Shown here in pieces: positions 25,097-38,400 of a stretch of DNA of 64,000 nt. A program made the position numbers and the translations under genes. The DNA is from Montifringilla adamsi (lineage: Eukaryota; Chordata; Aves; Passeriformes; Passeridae). Position 1 is the first letter of the stretch. Each line of letters begins with the position of its first letter. Under the pieces are notes generated by a model. The model saw only the letters and a list, made by a program, of their open reading frames with translations, made no database searches and was not told the DNA's origin. The DNA is taken from positions 6,744,099-6,808,098 of the forward strand of contig JAGGNK010006448.1 of NCBI GenBank assembly GCA_017590115.1, given 5' to 3'.

Positions 25097-26363
25097 GAGT
25101 GTAGGGAAACATTCAATTTGCCACTCAAAAGTTAAAGAAAGGTTTTATAAAAATAATAGTTAAAAACTAAACATAACCATTATATTCTTTTGCACATAAA
25201 ACTAAGCCATTTTGAGATTCCTTCATCATCCGGTGTTCACAAAAGCATACAAAAAAGTTTAATTCCATTGTTATGAACATGAAAGATACTTTTATATGAG
25301 GGTGGTGTGGGAGCACAACCATTTCTACAATATAGTTTATGACAATACGTATGAGATTTTTGCTAAGAAGGAAATCTTAGTTAAGTGTCTCCTAACTGAT
25401 AGTAGGACAATCCTGACAGATAATTTGCAACATACTCTAATTTGCTGTTAAGTCTAATTTTACCCCCATTCACATTCCCACAAACATAAATATTTTTCAT
25501 TTTCATGTCAGTTTTCTTATCTTCAAATGTCTTTGCTATTGGATAAATTGTTATTAAAGATAATATTGATTAATTTAACCCTCAAATATTGCTCTACTGT
25601 TTATAAACCATGAATACAGGAAATTTGGGAAAGAAAGGGATTTACTTGCTCTAGAAAAAAAAAAGTTATGTGCAATTACAATCTACATGAATGAAGAAGA
25701 TTTCTTGGACTAGACAGTGTTTTTGGATGAAGGTGACTTTTCCAACTGCATGTGCTTCTGTGTCCAGAAACAATTTAGAGCCTTTAAAACCTCCCTGTGG
25801 GGTATTGAGGGCTCTGCCACAAAATCTTGTGTGACTCTTTCAATTATGTGCAGAAGGTCACACACTTCCTAAAGCCCAAGAACGTCATATATGCTGCCTT
25901 ACCACAGTTCACAAAACCCCCCAAAGAATGTAGCTTATCTCAAGCACTAGAGTAGCTTAAAATTAATATGCAGACAAAATTCATGCCTTCAGTCATGAGG
26001 CCTGAGCAGCATATTTGAACAAGTCATTATGCTGTGGTGTTCCTATAGCTACTCATTGTCTCAGGTAGTCTTTGCAACCTGCACAGAAATAACTGCATTG
26101 GGAAACAGCACTGATAGTGGTGATGGAAGGGTTTATTTTATTTTATATTTTTTACTTCTAATCTTTAAACATCTTAGAATTGACTGATTTTTTGTGTTAT
26201 GGGAAACTATTGTAACGTGAATAAAAAAGTTATGTAAGGGAGGACACGGCACAATAAGAATGTTTTCTAGTTGAAAGTCCTCCAATGTTGTAGCTCTCAT
26301 CTAAATAATAGCTTTTAAAATAATTTCAGAAGTTCACTCTAACAATTTTGCATTCTGAGAATA

Positions 26364-26496
26364 CCAAGATTAGCTGAGTTGTTTAGAGCAAGATGCTAAT
26401 AACACTAAGGTTGTGGGTTCAATCAATAGGTCATTCATTTAAGAATTGCACTCCATGATCCTTGTGGGTTCTTTCCACCTCAGAATATTCTGTAAA
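26364..26496 (+). mobile_element. tRNA-Ile-derived SINE, TguSINE1-like
   Basis: The head reads as a decayed tRNA-Ile(AAT): TTAGCTGAGTTGTTTAGAGCA (box A region), GATGCTAATAACACTAAGG (anticodon arm, AAT in the loop) and GGTTGTGGGTTCAATC (box B). It is followed by ATTTAAGAATTGCACTCCATGATCCTTGTGGGTTCTTTCCACCTCAGAATATTCTGT, a tail of the CR1 3'-end type. This head-tail combination is that of the SINE known from zebra finch. The acceptor stem no longer pairs and there is no pol III terminator after the head, so it is a retroposon and not a tRNA gene. No clear target duplication was seen. Confidence 0.8.
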
Positions 26497-27776
26497 TATT
26501 AAGATGCTTGATTTTTCCTTATTTATGATGTGACATTCTTCACTTAGCTGTTTGTTTTACAGACAATATTGTTTGCTACAATATTTGTGTAGAACCTGAA
26601 TCTCTAATTGTTTGCAGAACATGCCTATTAGATCAAGGTGTGTAGAACAATTAGACGTAGAACTACATCACTTTTCTAGATAATTCTCAGGGATATTTGG
26701 AAGACAGGTGCCAATATCTTGTCAAAATTGATACGCTTCTTGGAAAGACATCTATTCATAGAAGTTGTTGAGATATGCAGCTCTAAAGAAGTAAATGGAA
26801 AATACAGAAAATTCAATGCCAATTAATAATAAGGTCTCAGGAAGATCTTTATCATAAGTAGGTTTTTTTTCAGACTACATGCCTGACCTACTGTAAAAAC
26901 TTTTGATGAAGGAGACTCATGTACAAATATTTGCATTTAGTCACCATGCCTCTAAAAGACATTTAAAAGGGTTAAATTTGTCAGATATTTGAATGTAAAC
27001 CACAGATATTATGTAGATTCTCTTGCACCCCAATTGAATAAGAAAAGTGCTGTGAATTTCAGGATCCAGACAACTGGTAGTGTACCCAGTGTGCGATTAA
27101 CTGCTAGAGACTCTGGATTCCAAGCGCATATTAACACAAGTCTATTTTAGGATACATCCAACAGAAGCTCTATTAATTACAATCATAGTGAGAGAATATT
27201 TTTACAGAAATGTATTTGCAGAGACACAATCTATATACTTTTTCAGAAAAAAGGGGAAAGAAATTAAGAAAATCAATTATTTCAATGTTAGTAAATTGAG
27301 GAACTTAAAAAATGCTCCTTCACTCAAAAAGCACTAAGCCATAGGGACCACCCATAGCCAGAAATTGATTTTGCACCTCTTTCTCATTAATTTTCATTTA
27401 TATTCAGAATACTTAGTGGCAGCACCAACTGCATTTCACACTTTCAGAAAGCAAAGCTAATATTATTTGAGTTGATTGCCATCTTACAGAACTCTGTATA
27501 GGTAGAATCAAGTCCAGAAAGGTGACACAAAAAAAAAAAAATAAAATTGCTTGAATTCTCTGTAATTTCAACTGGAAAAGCAGTTCCAGTTCCACAGCTC
27601 CTTGTGTGCAGCATTTTTGATTGCTATTGACAAGCTTAGCCCATTTTCCATCATCTTTACATCTCTTATTCCCTTTCCCTCTAACCTTTTCCCCCAGCTG
27701 CCTTGGACATTAGGCTTAATACTCATATTGCAGAAAAAGTAATTACAAAACCTGCAGTATAATGTCAATGTGTTAC
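26497..27776. other. AT-rich DNA without recognisable genes
   Basis: No repeat family or exon was recognised. An A run of about 13 lies near 27529-27541. The overlapping minus-strand frames near 27413-27768 lack any family signature. Confidence 0.6.
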
Positions 27777-28531
27777 CATAGAATCATGGACTACTTTGAG
27801 TTAAAAGGGACCTCAATGATCATCAAGTTCCAATCACCCCATTCTGGTCAGGGACACCTTCAACTAGACCGTGTTCCTCAAAGTCCCATCCAGCATGGCC
27901 TTGAACACTCCCACGAATGGGGCATTCACAGGTTCCCTGGGCAACCTATTCCAGTGCCTACTCACCCTCACAATAAAGCATTTATTCGTGATATAAAATC
28001 TACTATTTTTCAGTTTAGAGCCATTGCCCCTTGTCCTGTCACTACATGCCCTTGTAAAACGTCCCTCTCCATCTTTCTTGCAGAGCCCTTTTATATGTGG
28101 AGAGTTCTTCCTCAAGCATTCTTTTCTCCAGGCTGAACAGTTCTCTCAGACTGTCTTCATAGGAGAGGTGCTCCAGCCCCTTGATCAATTTAATTGCTCT
28201 TCTCTGGACTCACTCCAACAGTTCCACTTCCTTCCTATGTTAGGGCCTCCAGAGCTGCAATCCATGTGGGGTCTCACCAGAGTAGAGCAGAAGGGCAGAA
28301 TCCCCTCTTTCACCCTGCTGCCCATGCTGCTTTGGATGCAGCCTAGGACACATTTGGCTTTCTGGGCTGTGAGTGCACATGGCTGGGTCATGTCCAGCCT
28401 CTTATCCACCAGCAGCCTCAATTCCTTTCCCATGGTTACACTCAACCCCCTTCATCCTCTATCCTGGATTTGTGCTTGGGATTGCCCTGATTCATGTGCA
28501 GGACTTTGTTTGGTTTTGTTAAATTATAGAA
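27777..28531 (-). mobile_element. CR1 LINE, ORF2 C-terminal fragment and 3' UTR
   Basis: The left edge is a CR1 3' end in reverse (CATAGAATCATGG, then AAAAGGGACCTCAATGATC). Minus-strand frames carry typical CR1 ORF2 residues: over 27864-28115 GEGRFTRACSDRTRGNG and RHWNRLPREPVNAP, and over 28185-28445 a LLVDKRLDMTQPCALTAQKA segment and STLVRPH. These pieces are in different frames, so indels have broken the ORF. Homology fades near 28531, in the region that would encode HMNQGN and further upstream residues. Confidence 0.92.
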
Positions 28532-31500
28532 AACTACCTGTGCCTTTAGAGTGAAAATCTCTGTATTTTTCAGAGTACATTTTAGGGACAACATGTGAGG
28601 TTGGAATTCTTGTGCACTGATAACAGCAGAACTTTCTCCTATGGGAGCTAGGAACAATACACTTATGCAATGTACTGTGGAGAAGGGGATTAACTAGATG
28701 TCCTGTAACGTAATTTCCAAATCTATTTTCCATTATTTATTACCTTTCCTTACCTCACTGCCCCCAGGAAAGAGCTTGCCTTTCCCCAGGGCACATTAAT
28801 TAAATGCATCAGACTCCCACAGCACAAACAGGTCAGCTGCAACACATGCAACATAATCACGATCACCAAGCCACCACTTCAGAGAAACTGTCTGCGTTGC
28901 AAAGAGTATTCAAAAGCTTAAAAACCTGGCTGCAAGTGGCAGGGAATGTGAAGCATTTAAGGCTATTGTTCAAAGGAAGTTTTTTTGTTAGAGTTGTGAC
29001 TTTGCCTTTTTATTGAATGTGCTGCTTCCCTAAAACTACCAGTTATTCTCTGCTGGGGATTAAAATGTCCACTTGGTGGTAATTATGAGTGCTAGCCTTA
29101 GGAAGGCACAAGGATTAAAACGTGTAAATATGCATATAAATTCCCTGCATTCACCCTGGTCAACAATATTCCATGCACTAGCAAGCTTTACCTAAGGGAA
29201 ATATGCTGTATGGATTTTAGCTTTTTTAACTCATCTTATTGCCCCCCTTCCTCCAATAAAATCTATTTTTTGGCAAATATAGAAACTGGTAAACAAAATC
29301 CATGGATTACAGTAGTGAGTAAAAATTATATATATATGATCTAATGTCATTGAAGTTCAGGATTCCCAGTCTCAGGAAGCCCTTTAACTGTATTCACATT
29401 CTTAATAAACCAAATATATGTACTCCTACCCACACAAATTTCTCTTCTACACAATGTGAAAGACATGGGGAAACAAAACAGAGCATTAACACAGCCACTA
29501 TCATCTTCTCTCCTGTGCTTGGGAATTCTCAGTAAGAGAAAATCCCAGACCTACATCCTTTTTTCAGCACACAATGCCCTGAGTCCTCAAACTGTGGCAT
29601 AAGAGAAAGCTTCTTCAGCTATTAGCCCCTTCAAGCTGCACCAATCTCTGTTGTAACTATAATGATTCAGGACTATTGAAAGGTGCATGTTGCTGGACCT
29701 TGTGTTTTAAAGAAATTAAGTCAAAGAAACAAAACCAGGAAAATACACACAAAATAAAAATTGTTGCAAACTCTTAAAAATGAAAAATCCTAGAAAGCTA
29801 TAAAATAAGTTTCACATGAGCTTGAAAAATTTTAGCACTTTTTCTCATGTGTACAGATACAAAAGTAAAGATCTTCCATGTATATCCACATATTATTTTT
29901 ACTAACCTACCTTCTCAGAAGGACGTTTTCTCATTCAGTATTCTAACTACCAGAATTCTGCCATTTCTCTGCATTATAAAAAGTTATTTAAGAGTTCAAA
30001 TATTTCTTCTTTTTGTACCTGACCTCTGGATCTGGAAAGGTAAGAGCTAATGGTAAGCACTATTATACTATAATTTGTTTCCTTAACAGTGATCTGCAGC
30101 CGACTTGGAAAAAAAATCTGTAATTGGTGAAATGCTACTAAAATTATAGTGTGACTTTATATTGAAGAGAGTATGCTCATTTCAGTAAGCTTTTTCTCAT
30201 TACAAATTAGCATAAATCACTTTCTACCACTGTTACAGAACATTTTCCTCAGGTTGATGCAGTATTTGCAAATAAAATGCAGTATTTGCCCCTTGCTTTC
30301 CATACAGCACCAACAAGAGTAGAGGTGAAAAATACAAAAAGCATTTTTTTTTTCTTTTACCCATTTTAGTCGCTTTGTCAATTGTTTTCCCAACATATTG
30401 GTGCTGTTACTAAAGTTCACAACAAGTTCTAACACATTCCTGATCATAATATTATTCATTAAATAAAATATCAGTTTTAAATTCATGCCTTACTCATTCT
30501 CAGAGCCCAGAAAACATGACATTATGATTCACCCTGATGTCTAATATTAATTGGAGAACAGCCTTTTACATGGTTGGATGTGAAAACTATCTAAAATATC
30601 ACTTACTAGTGTAAAAGATGAAGATAGAATATAGAAGGAATGATCCTATTTTTTAGGGGGGTGTTTATTCAGGATTTCTGTATAAAAATGAAAACAGCAT
30701 ATTCTTTAGCAGTCTCAAAATTAGCATTCTAAATACGGCTATTCACTTTCTTAAATCATCAGGGAAATGAAGTGAAGGAATGTACTATGATAATTAAAAT
30801 AAATTCATTCTAAAATGCAAATAAGCCTCCACTTACATCAGCCTGAGCAGCTAAATGCACCTGTGGCCGACAGCAACACTGTGAACTTCAGAAATTGAGA
30901 TTTAGACAAGTGAACCAGTGCTCGTTTTTCATTAAAGTTTCTCTAGATGGAGCTCTAGGTCAAACATCCTCGCAGTTACCTTGAATACTTCATCGTGGTA
31001 ACTTTGGAATTTGTTTTAATGTCTTCAGCTCACTACATCTGTTGCTATAAAATGAGGTGCAGAAACTGCACTGGCTTTATTTTTTGTCACTTTATATTCA
31101 CTGTTTATGTAAAAAATGCAATTGTCATGAATGATGAGAGGATTAAACACAAAGTCAGAGAAATTATCAACCTTACAGGACTGCTGCTGCAGTTTAATGG
31201 CATATGCAGACATATCAGATTTGTCATGGTTCACATTTTAGTTAGCTGTGCCATAGTGCTTCTGAACTGATGTCTTATTAAATAATAATTCACAAAGTGA
31301 ATAAAAATCAATTCTTCAAGACATTTTCAAATTATTGATCTGCCTTAACTGTGCATAACTGATGATCTGATAGACTGTAAAAAATACAGATGGCAAATGT
31401 CAAATTAAGTTTTTTAGTAAGCATCTATGTATAAACCATGGCATACAATGTTTTTTCATGAAAGATTGTTAACAGCAACATATTCTTAATTAAATTTCAA

Positions 31501-31573
31501 AAATAATAGTCAGAAATCAAGAAATCAATTGTTTGTTTGTTAATTGGTTTCCTTTTTATCTCTCTGCCTTCCC

Positions 31574-31582
31574 AAAAAAAAA

Positions 31583-31613
<31 letters not shown>

Positions 31614-31620
31614 TAAAAAG
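31574..31620. repeat. poly(A) tract with AAAAG units
   Basis: Twenty-six A residues followed by GAAAAGAAAAGAAATAAAAAG. Confidence 0.95.
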
Positions 31621-31912
31621 CTTTGTTTAATAGAAACTTTCTCTTAGCGTTTAGAGAGCTTCTTGGGTTTAGGGTACTACTGGGTTTTTGGGGTTCTATT
31701 TTATTTTCATGGAGAACTCGTAGACCCTAAAAATCAAAAATGAATGAAAAAACCCTTTATTTACCATTCTCTATCTTTTTTTATACATTAGTTAACACAG
31801 CTACCAACTTGTTTTGCTTTCAGAATGATATTAAACTTTAAATTTTTGGAAAGTTTCAGTAACAACAATGCAAGGGAAAATAATAATATCAAAGATATCA
31901 GCTATCATTGGG

Positions 31913-31939
31913 AAAAAAAAAAAAAAAAAAAAAAAAAAA
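31913..31939. repeat. poly(A) tract, 27 bp
   Basis: A pure A run about 300 bp downstream of a similar one. It could be the tail of an unrecognised plus-strand retroposon. Confidence 0.95.
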
Positions 31940-34900
31940 CCACTCAGCTCCACAGGAGAGAAGGATGGGAGAGAAAGTAAAGTGCAGTATTGTATTGCAC
32001 ATGGTGCATAAAAATCAGCAAGTTCACATGATTATTATCTCACATTTTCTCCTATAAATGTTGTTGTTTCATTGATTCTTGAAGTCTGGCTTCTTAAAAC
32101 AATCTACTTCTCTAACTTTTTGGGTCAGGCTATTAGGTAACGACACTTGATGGATCTGTTGTTTATTCTTCCTTTTTTGTCTCTGTGAGATGAGGGCAAT
32201 GAGAAATAATGAAAATCACTTTGCTTTATGAAATAATTGTTTTGCTACGATGTAAAATTGAGCCCTTACTGAGTCCTTAGTCTAATTGTTACATATTGTG
32301 CCTCTGCCACACAAAGCCCTAGAAAAAATAAGTAAGGTATTACTATATTCCTGGAACATTTATCAGCACAGATGATATGTGATTGAGGACTGAATAAACC
32401 ATAAGCGCTGAAGTTTGTAAGTACTTTATACATTTTTTTTTTTTTAATCATGTGAAGAAAACAAAACAGGGGAGACAGGGTTCTTTAGTTTGTTCAGTTT
32501 TGGTTTAAGTCAGTCAAGAGAAGGGTACCACAATGCTTTCACCCTCACGGCTGAGTACTCCAGAGCTCAGAATGCATCCTCTGGCCCACTCAGTGCTTGG
32601 ACAAACTGACACAATCAGGAGTTATGGAGAAACTCCCAGCCCAGCATGGACGACAATAAGAGATGTCTCTAAGTCCCAAAGGAATTACACAGGATGGTAA
32701 AATGCCCCAAATTGTAAACCTTACTTTACAAAAGTTTAAATACTTACCTCTCATATGTTCTGTTCTAGGTGGGGGGTTATTCCCCCTATCTCATGCTGAC
32801 TGCTTCCCAAGACTAAATGAATAAGAGCAAACTGAAATCAATAAAACTAAACCTATCCATAGCAAATGCAGAAGGCATACTGGGGACAGAATGAAAAAGG
32901 GGGTACTTATTCTCAGGTGAATATCTTAGTCACTTCACTGTGATGTCATACTTTTTCTCTGCTTTTGTGGATTTTGTTTTCTTCCATGCAGTATCACAGC
33001 TTTACCAAGACCAGTGGAAAGTAACCCTCTCAAGCATGAGTGCTATGAGTTGACAGCCCAGCACTAAGTTAAAAGATGAGAATTTGAACTTGTACTTTCA
33101 GGCAGGAAAGAACATTAATCTTTCTTTCACCCCTTTTTTTGTTTGAGATCTAAGTTGGAAAGAATATACAAAGAGAGTGAGTTTAAAAACGTGTTAAAAT
33201 CTCTGGTTTAAGCTTTATTTTTTAATTATGCACTAAATGTGATGAGAGAACTGACAGTGCACAGAAACTTTTCAATTCCTTCTATTAATCAAAGCAAGAA
33301 AGAGTTAAACTGTTTTAGAGGTGAAATCAAATGCTGTTTTGGATTGTAAACCTAAAAAGGCCCTGAATAACTAAGTCATCACAGGAAGTAGGGATAGGTG
33401 AAGCACATGAAAGAATATCTTAAAAAAATACATCTGCAATAGATAAACTTCTAAAACAAGAGCAGATGTGATTCTTTTTTATTCATCTTCCCTACACTGA
33501 TGAGTATTCAACACACAATTCTTTGTTCTGTAAGAGAATCCCTCTAACAAAAATCACAATGCTGTGGTTGGGATTCAAATTGTCTTCTCAGGTACAAAAT
33601 CACATGAATTAAGCACATACTAAAGTTCAAGCCAGCTGGGGCACCACCTACAAAATTCAGGAACTGTTTGTCATGTGAAAACAGAGAATCTTCAAAGGAA
33701 CAATGACTGCAATAACAACAAGCGTGCACACACCCAAAACCATCAGTGAGCAATAGGCCTATAGTATTTACAGATGAAGTTTCTGACTTTAAGGGGCTGA
33801 AGAGTAGAGGTGCATGTTTGAAATCTAGCTTTGCAGCTGAATCAGAAGTATTTTCTGCATTTCACTTTTTACCACCATTATAGAAGTTTGCATGGCCAGT
33901 GATTTGTGGGTGTTCAATAGCACTGCAATTCTCAAGCAAAAGAAGACAAGGATGAAATATTAGATGTGTGGTTTAAGGTGAAATTCTCTCTAATGTGGTC
34001 TCACTAACCACTGACGAGATAGACAGATTGAATGGTACCAGGATTAATGAAAATCTATGTAATATATAGTCAGGCTTTTCGAGGTCATGTTCTAAAGATT
34101 TGAATTTTCATGTAATATACATGATGTATATTTTTGGTATGCAGGAATAAACATATTATCAAAATTCCTTTAAAGGGACGATTGGTCAATTGCCTAAGTA
34201 AAAAATCAAAAGTCTGGCTTGAGACAGCCCCCAAGGCTTGTGCTACTAAACATAGATTAACATTCTGGTACCATTTGTCTGACTCAAAGGACAATAACAG
34301 CAATTAATTGGATAAAAGAGGGAAGTGCTGTCTACTCCTGACTGAGATAATATTTTCGGATGAAGTGTAAAACTTCAAAATTAATCGGGTTGAAATAAAA
34401 ATTTTACATTAAGGGTATGAGAGTTTTCCAATCAGTTTTTAAACTGAATTGCAAATGCACTAAAAGAATATGAGGGCATCTGTTTCAACCCTATAATTCT
34501 GCAATTCTTTCAGCTACATATAAAAGGTCACAGACTAAGTATATCAAAAGGCAATATAATTATTCACATTTTCTTATATACAGGTATATCTTAAACTCTC
34601 CTGTTTATTCAGATACCTTTCAAACCCTCATGTTAGGTTTCTAACAGATACTACCAGAAAGAAATCACAGTTTAAAGATTGTTTATAATTTCTCAGGCTC
34701 CGAATTGAATAATTGAGTGCATAAGTAAATATGTATTCACATTAAGATGAGACAGACTTGATAACACTGCTTATGCAGTAGATATTTTTCCTCCTCTACC
34801 CCCTCCCCTCCAAAGTATCTATAGTCAACTAACATATCATTCCTCTGGATTGTCCGGCATCATAGACTGGAATCAAATTAAATCAAACAATCAAGAAGAG

Positions 34901-35057
34901 AGTCCACAAAATGCCAAAACCAAAACACAAAGCAATAATTCATTTAACTTTCTATGATTCATGGCGGTTAAAGATATTTGTCCTTCCTAGAGGACAGTCG
35001 AAAATCAATACAAGCCTTAGCAACTTAAATATTTTGTTTCTGCTAAAATAGTGTACT

Positions 35058-35465
35058 ATTTCAATCACAGGGGACCTTGGAGGTTGTCTGGTTCAACCCC
35101 CCAGTTTACAGGAAGGTCACCTAGAGCAGGTTTCTCCTGGGCCATGTCCAGTTGGGCTTTGGATTATTCTAATAATGGAAAACCCATAATCTCTCTGTGA
35201 AATCTATACCAGTTTTCAAACATTCTCACAGTAAAGAAAGGTTTTTTCACATTTAGGAGGAATTTATTTTATATTTGTGTCTATTGCCTCTCACAGGAGA
35301 GTAATTGCCTGTTACTGGATACTACTAAGATGAATATGGCTTCATCTTTATGTCACCCGTCAGACGTTTATATACTTTCGTAAACTCTGCCCAGAGCCTT
35401 TTCTTGTCAGCCTCAACAGTCCCAGTTCTCAGCCTCTCCTTGTTTGACAGATTCTTCATTTCAAG
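35058..35465 (-). mobile_element. CR1 LINE, old 3' end fragment
   Basis: TTTCAATCACAGGGGACCTTGGAGGT is the reverse of a CR1 3' end. Downstream come CTCCTGGGCCATGTCCAGTTGGGCTTTG, TTCTCACAGTAAAGAAAGG and CTGCCCAGAGCCTTTTCTTGTCAGCCTCAACAGTCCCAG, which follow CR1 order in reverse. Divergence is higher than in the other copies, with AT-rich decay throughout. No coding frame remains. Confidence 0.85.
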
Positions 35466-38400
35466 GGAAAGAATGGGACAGTAAATGCCAAATATTTCCT
35501 ACAGTGGGCCTGGAAAATAGGAAAAATAAAGGAAGAAAAAAAGCATGGATTTCCGATTTAAGTCAGAACAGACTAAAACAACTAAATGTAGGTGTTTTCC
35601 TTAGATGATCTATATGTTAAAGCTCCCATCATCATTAGTGAAATTGTAGAATTTAATCCAGTATCCAGATATTTGTACCTTTCATTTTTCTGCTCTATTT
35701 AGGCCTATCTGTACATCTCAAAGAACAAAGAATGGGATACTCTGTGTTACAGTGATACAGTACAATACACATAGGCAAGGAATGGCCTGAAGGAAGGTGA
35801 AAGACGGTCATTTTAGTATAATTAAGACAGCAAGGAAAACAATTTATTTCTTACTAAGCCAAGTATCAGAAAGTTGTTTCTGTTGATTAGACTGTGGCTA
35901 AAAACTGGTGTCTTGGCTATTAGCAAGTTTATTGCTTTCATGAAAGGTAATATATTTCTTTTATTATTATTATTATTATCATCATAATATTTATATATGT
36001 CTTACTATTCCAATTCAATAGAGTTAAAAGACATCAGTTGACTATTTAGTGCAAAATGTTACTAAAATAAAACAAAGCTTGTAGGGAAAATTTAGATGTT
36101 CATTCATTGAAGACATAGGGTTGTTCCTTTTTTTTTTTTTTAAATTTTCATTGTGGTATGATCTATGCATTTGTTCTCCACCTGTCAATCAAGATAAAAG
36201 CGATAAGTTCTTGATAAGTTGATATCAAGATAAGTTTCTTTTAGGACAAAAGCATGCAATGTATAATGGCATTACAATCCAGAAAAAGGTGATCTGTCTT
36301 CTTAGAAATATATAATATGTTTTTAAAGGTTTGCAAAGGTTCAGTACATGTGACATGTTCATTACAATACTTTTTCTTGTATAATGGCAAGCAGCGATAT
36401 GAAATGATGAGTTACTTAACTTCTAGCAAATTCAGCCAAGAGCAATCCTTTTTTCTATTTTTTGTTCCAATAAAAACTAAAGAAATTAAGCTCAGAGAGA
36501 ATGTTGGCCATTTTAATTTTCACAGTAATAAAGAACTTGTATTGAGTCACAAATTTTTTTTTGTGGTATATTCTACATATGAGAATCAATAATTATACTT
36601 GGAAAATTTTCAAAAGGTGTTGCCATTCTTTTTACTGCTAAATTCTCTCAAGAATTTGTCTTACAGTTAGTAGATTCACATAACTTTATTCTTTGTGTTG
36701 GCTTAGGATATCATTACAGAAAACTCTTGTTAGTCTAATAAATTAGGACTGCTCATAAATCTTACCTGTTCACACTGTTGAAAACTACAACACAGTAAAA
36801 TTTACAGGTTTGTAAACAACTACTTTATATCTGTCTCTTACTCAATAGACCTATTTATTCTGTTAAAGTGCTTTCTGCCACTTCATCTGCTTTGTTAATC
36901 ATAGACAGCACAATTTATCTTTTCCTTGGTTTTACTTTTTTGCTTCAGTACTTAAATTGCATGTTAAAATTATTATTTTTTTGCAAAATGAGTGCATGAT
37001 TTGTGAGGTAAAACATTCTTGACAAATTAATGCAGTTTTATATGGTTGTCTCTGAACATTTTATGTGTTTATATTTTTAAGTCTTTCACCTAATATAGGC
37101 TTGGATTTACAAGACAAGGTAGTTTAAATCAAGATGAAAGAAGTAAGCTAATGGACAGTACTGTCAGGTTATAAAGAAAGCAAAAAAAGGTTTTAGAAAT
37201 AAAATTGACACAATTCACAGATATTTTGTTCTCAAGTGTTTGTTACACAGATGATTGGAATTTCAGAGGAATGTGTTTAGAAACCCAACCAATGAAACTG
37301 AAAGTCAGCAACATCCTGTTTACATTTCTATACTTTTTATAATTTGTGGGCTTTGAAAATTCCTCTCTTGTTTTCTACTAAGAGTTTCCTCTTCAAACAT
37401 AATTTTGCACTGAACAAATAAGAATTCTCTGAGTCCGTAATAGTCTAACCATTTATTGATTATGGAAGTTAGGTTTGCTTCCTGGCTTTCTTTCTAATGT
37501 TATTGTGAATTTCATTAATTTTCATTCTAACATGTAACCCCCAAACAATATTTAAATAATTTTCATTCCCACCTACCAGTGCAGTCTTTCTGTGTACTTC
37601 ATCCCATTGGACATACATAAATAAACATATCAGTATTTGACTAAATATAGAGTCCTAGAGTAACGAAATTATTTTCAGATATTTCTGTACATACATTGTT
37701 ATCACTAGCAAATGCTAGACTGAACTAGAGTGAAGCATTCAATGTTTTCCCCATGTTTTTGAACAAGCATAAGTCATACAGGAAAAGACAATTTTTCTGA
37801 TTTCTGGTTCATTGTTTTGGCCATGAGCACATAACTGTGTGGTCCAAATATACAGAGAGCTCAGACTACAGAGTATTTCAGCTACAACTGATTTAGCTTT
37901 GCATGAGCTAGTCTTAGGGAAGAAACAGTTTGGGCAGTTTCTTGGGTTTTCATAGCCTGACCTACTCTTGCATCTGAACAATAGACACTATCTCACATTA
38001 TTTTCAAAAAACTTAGGTAACTTTGCTCTGTTACTGCACTATCCAGTGCAGACAACCCCGAGGAAAAGTTGGGAGAGCATCAGTAGAAATCTAGTCTACA
38101 AAATAAACCCTAACTTTACAGAAAATGTATTTTATTGATTCCTTTCCTTCACAGTTAGGGTAAAAAAAAATCCCACAATGTTTCTTCAAGTCTTCCGCAT
38201 TCCATGCATTCTTCATAAAGTTCCCTTTCCTCCTGCAGCCTGAACTGCCTGTATCTCTTCTGGAGATATCTCTACAGAGATTTGCTACAGACAGGCACAC
38301 TGATTTATGGACTAATCACTGGATTTATGGGCTATAATCACAGTCTTATATTCTGAGCATTTTTGGACACAAGCTACTTGTTCTCAGCAATGTACAAACA

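Larger units (their letters stand above)
18091..26363. other. long repeat-poor AT-rich stretch
   Basis: I recognise no dispersed repeat or exon across about 8 kb. Noted items are a TG array at 19065-19086, an 18-bp palindrome at 19975-19992, a 29-bp near-palindrome at 21750-21778, a block of different texture at about 23440-23900, and a T22 run at 25075-25096. The longest open frame, 18805-19152 on the minus strand, has no family resemblance I can see and runs through the TG array. Confidence 0.5.
28532..35057. other. repeat-poor AT-rich DNA
   Basis: No exon or dispersed element was recognised. Two long A runs lie at 31574-31599 and 31913-31939. A slightly GC-richer patch at 32500-32680 has no family I can name. 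Opposing frames at 31025-31270 overlap each other and look like chance. Confidence 0.5.

Noticed and set aside
26364..26440. Functional tRNA-Ile gene
   Set aside because: The acceptor stem does not pair, the T-arm end is broken and a CR1-type tail follows. It is a SINE head.
27762..28554. Plus-strand frames of 124 and 176 codons
   Set aside because: They lie antisense to a minus-strand CR1. The real coding traces are on the other strand.
31025..31270. Overlapping 91- and 69-codon frames on opposite strands
   Set aside because: There is no domain, no codon signal and a mirrored opening on both strands, so chance is the simplest reading.
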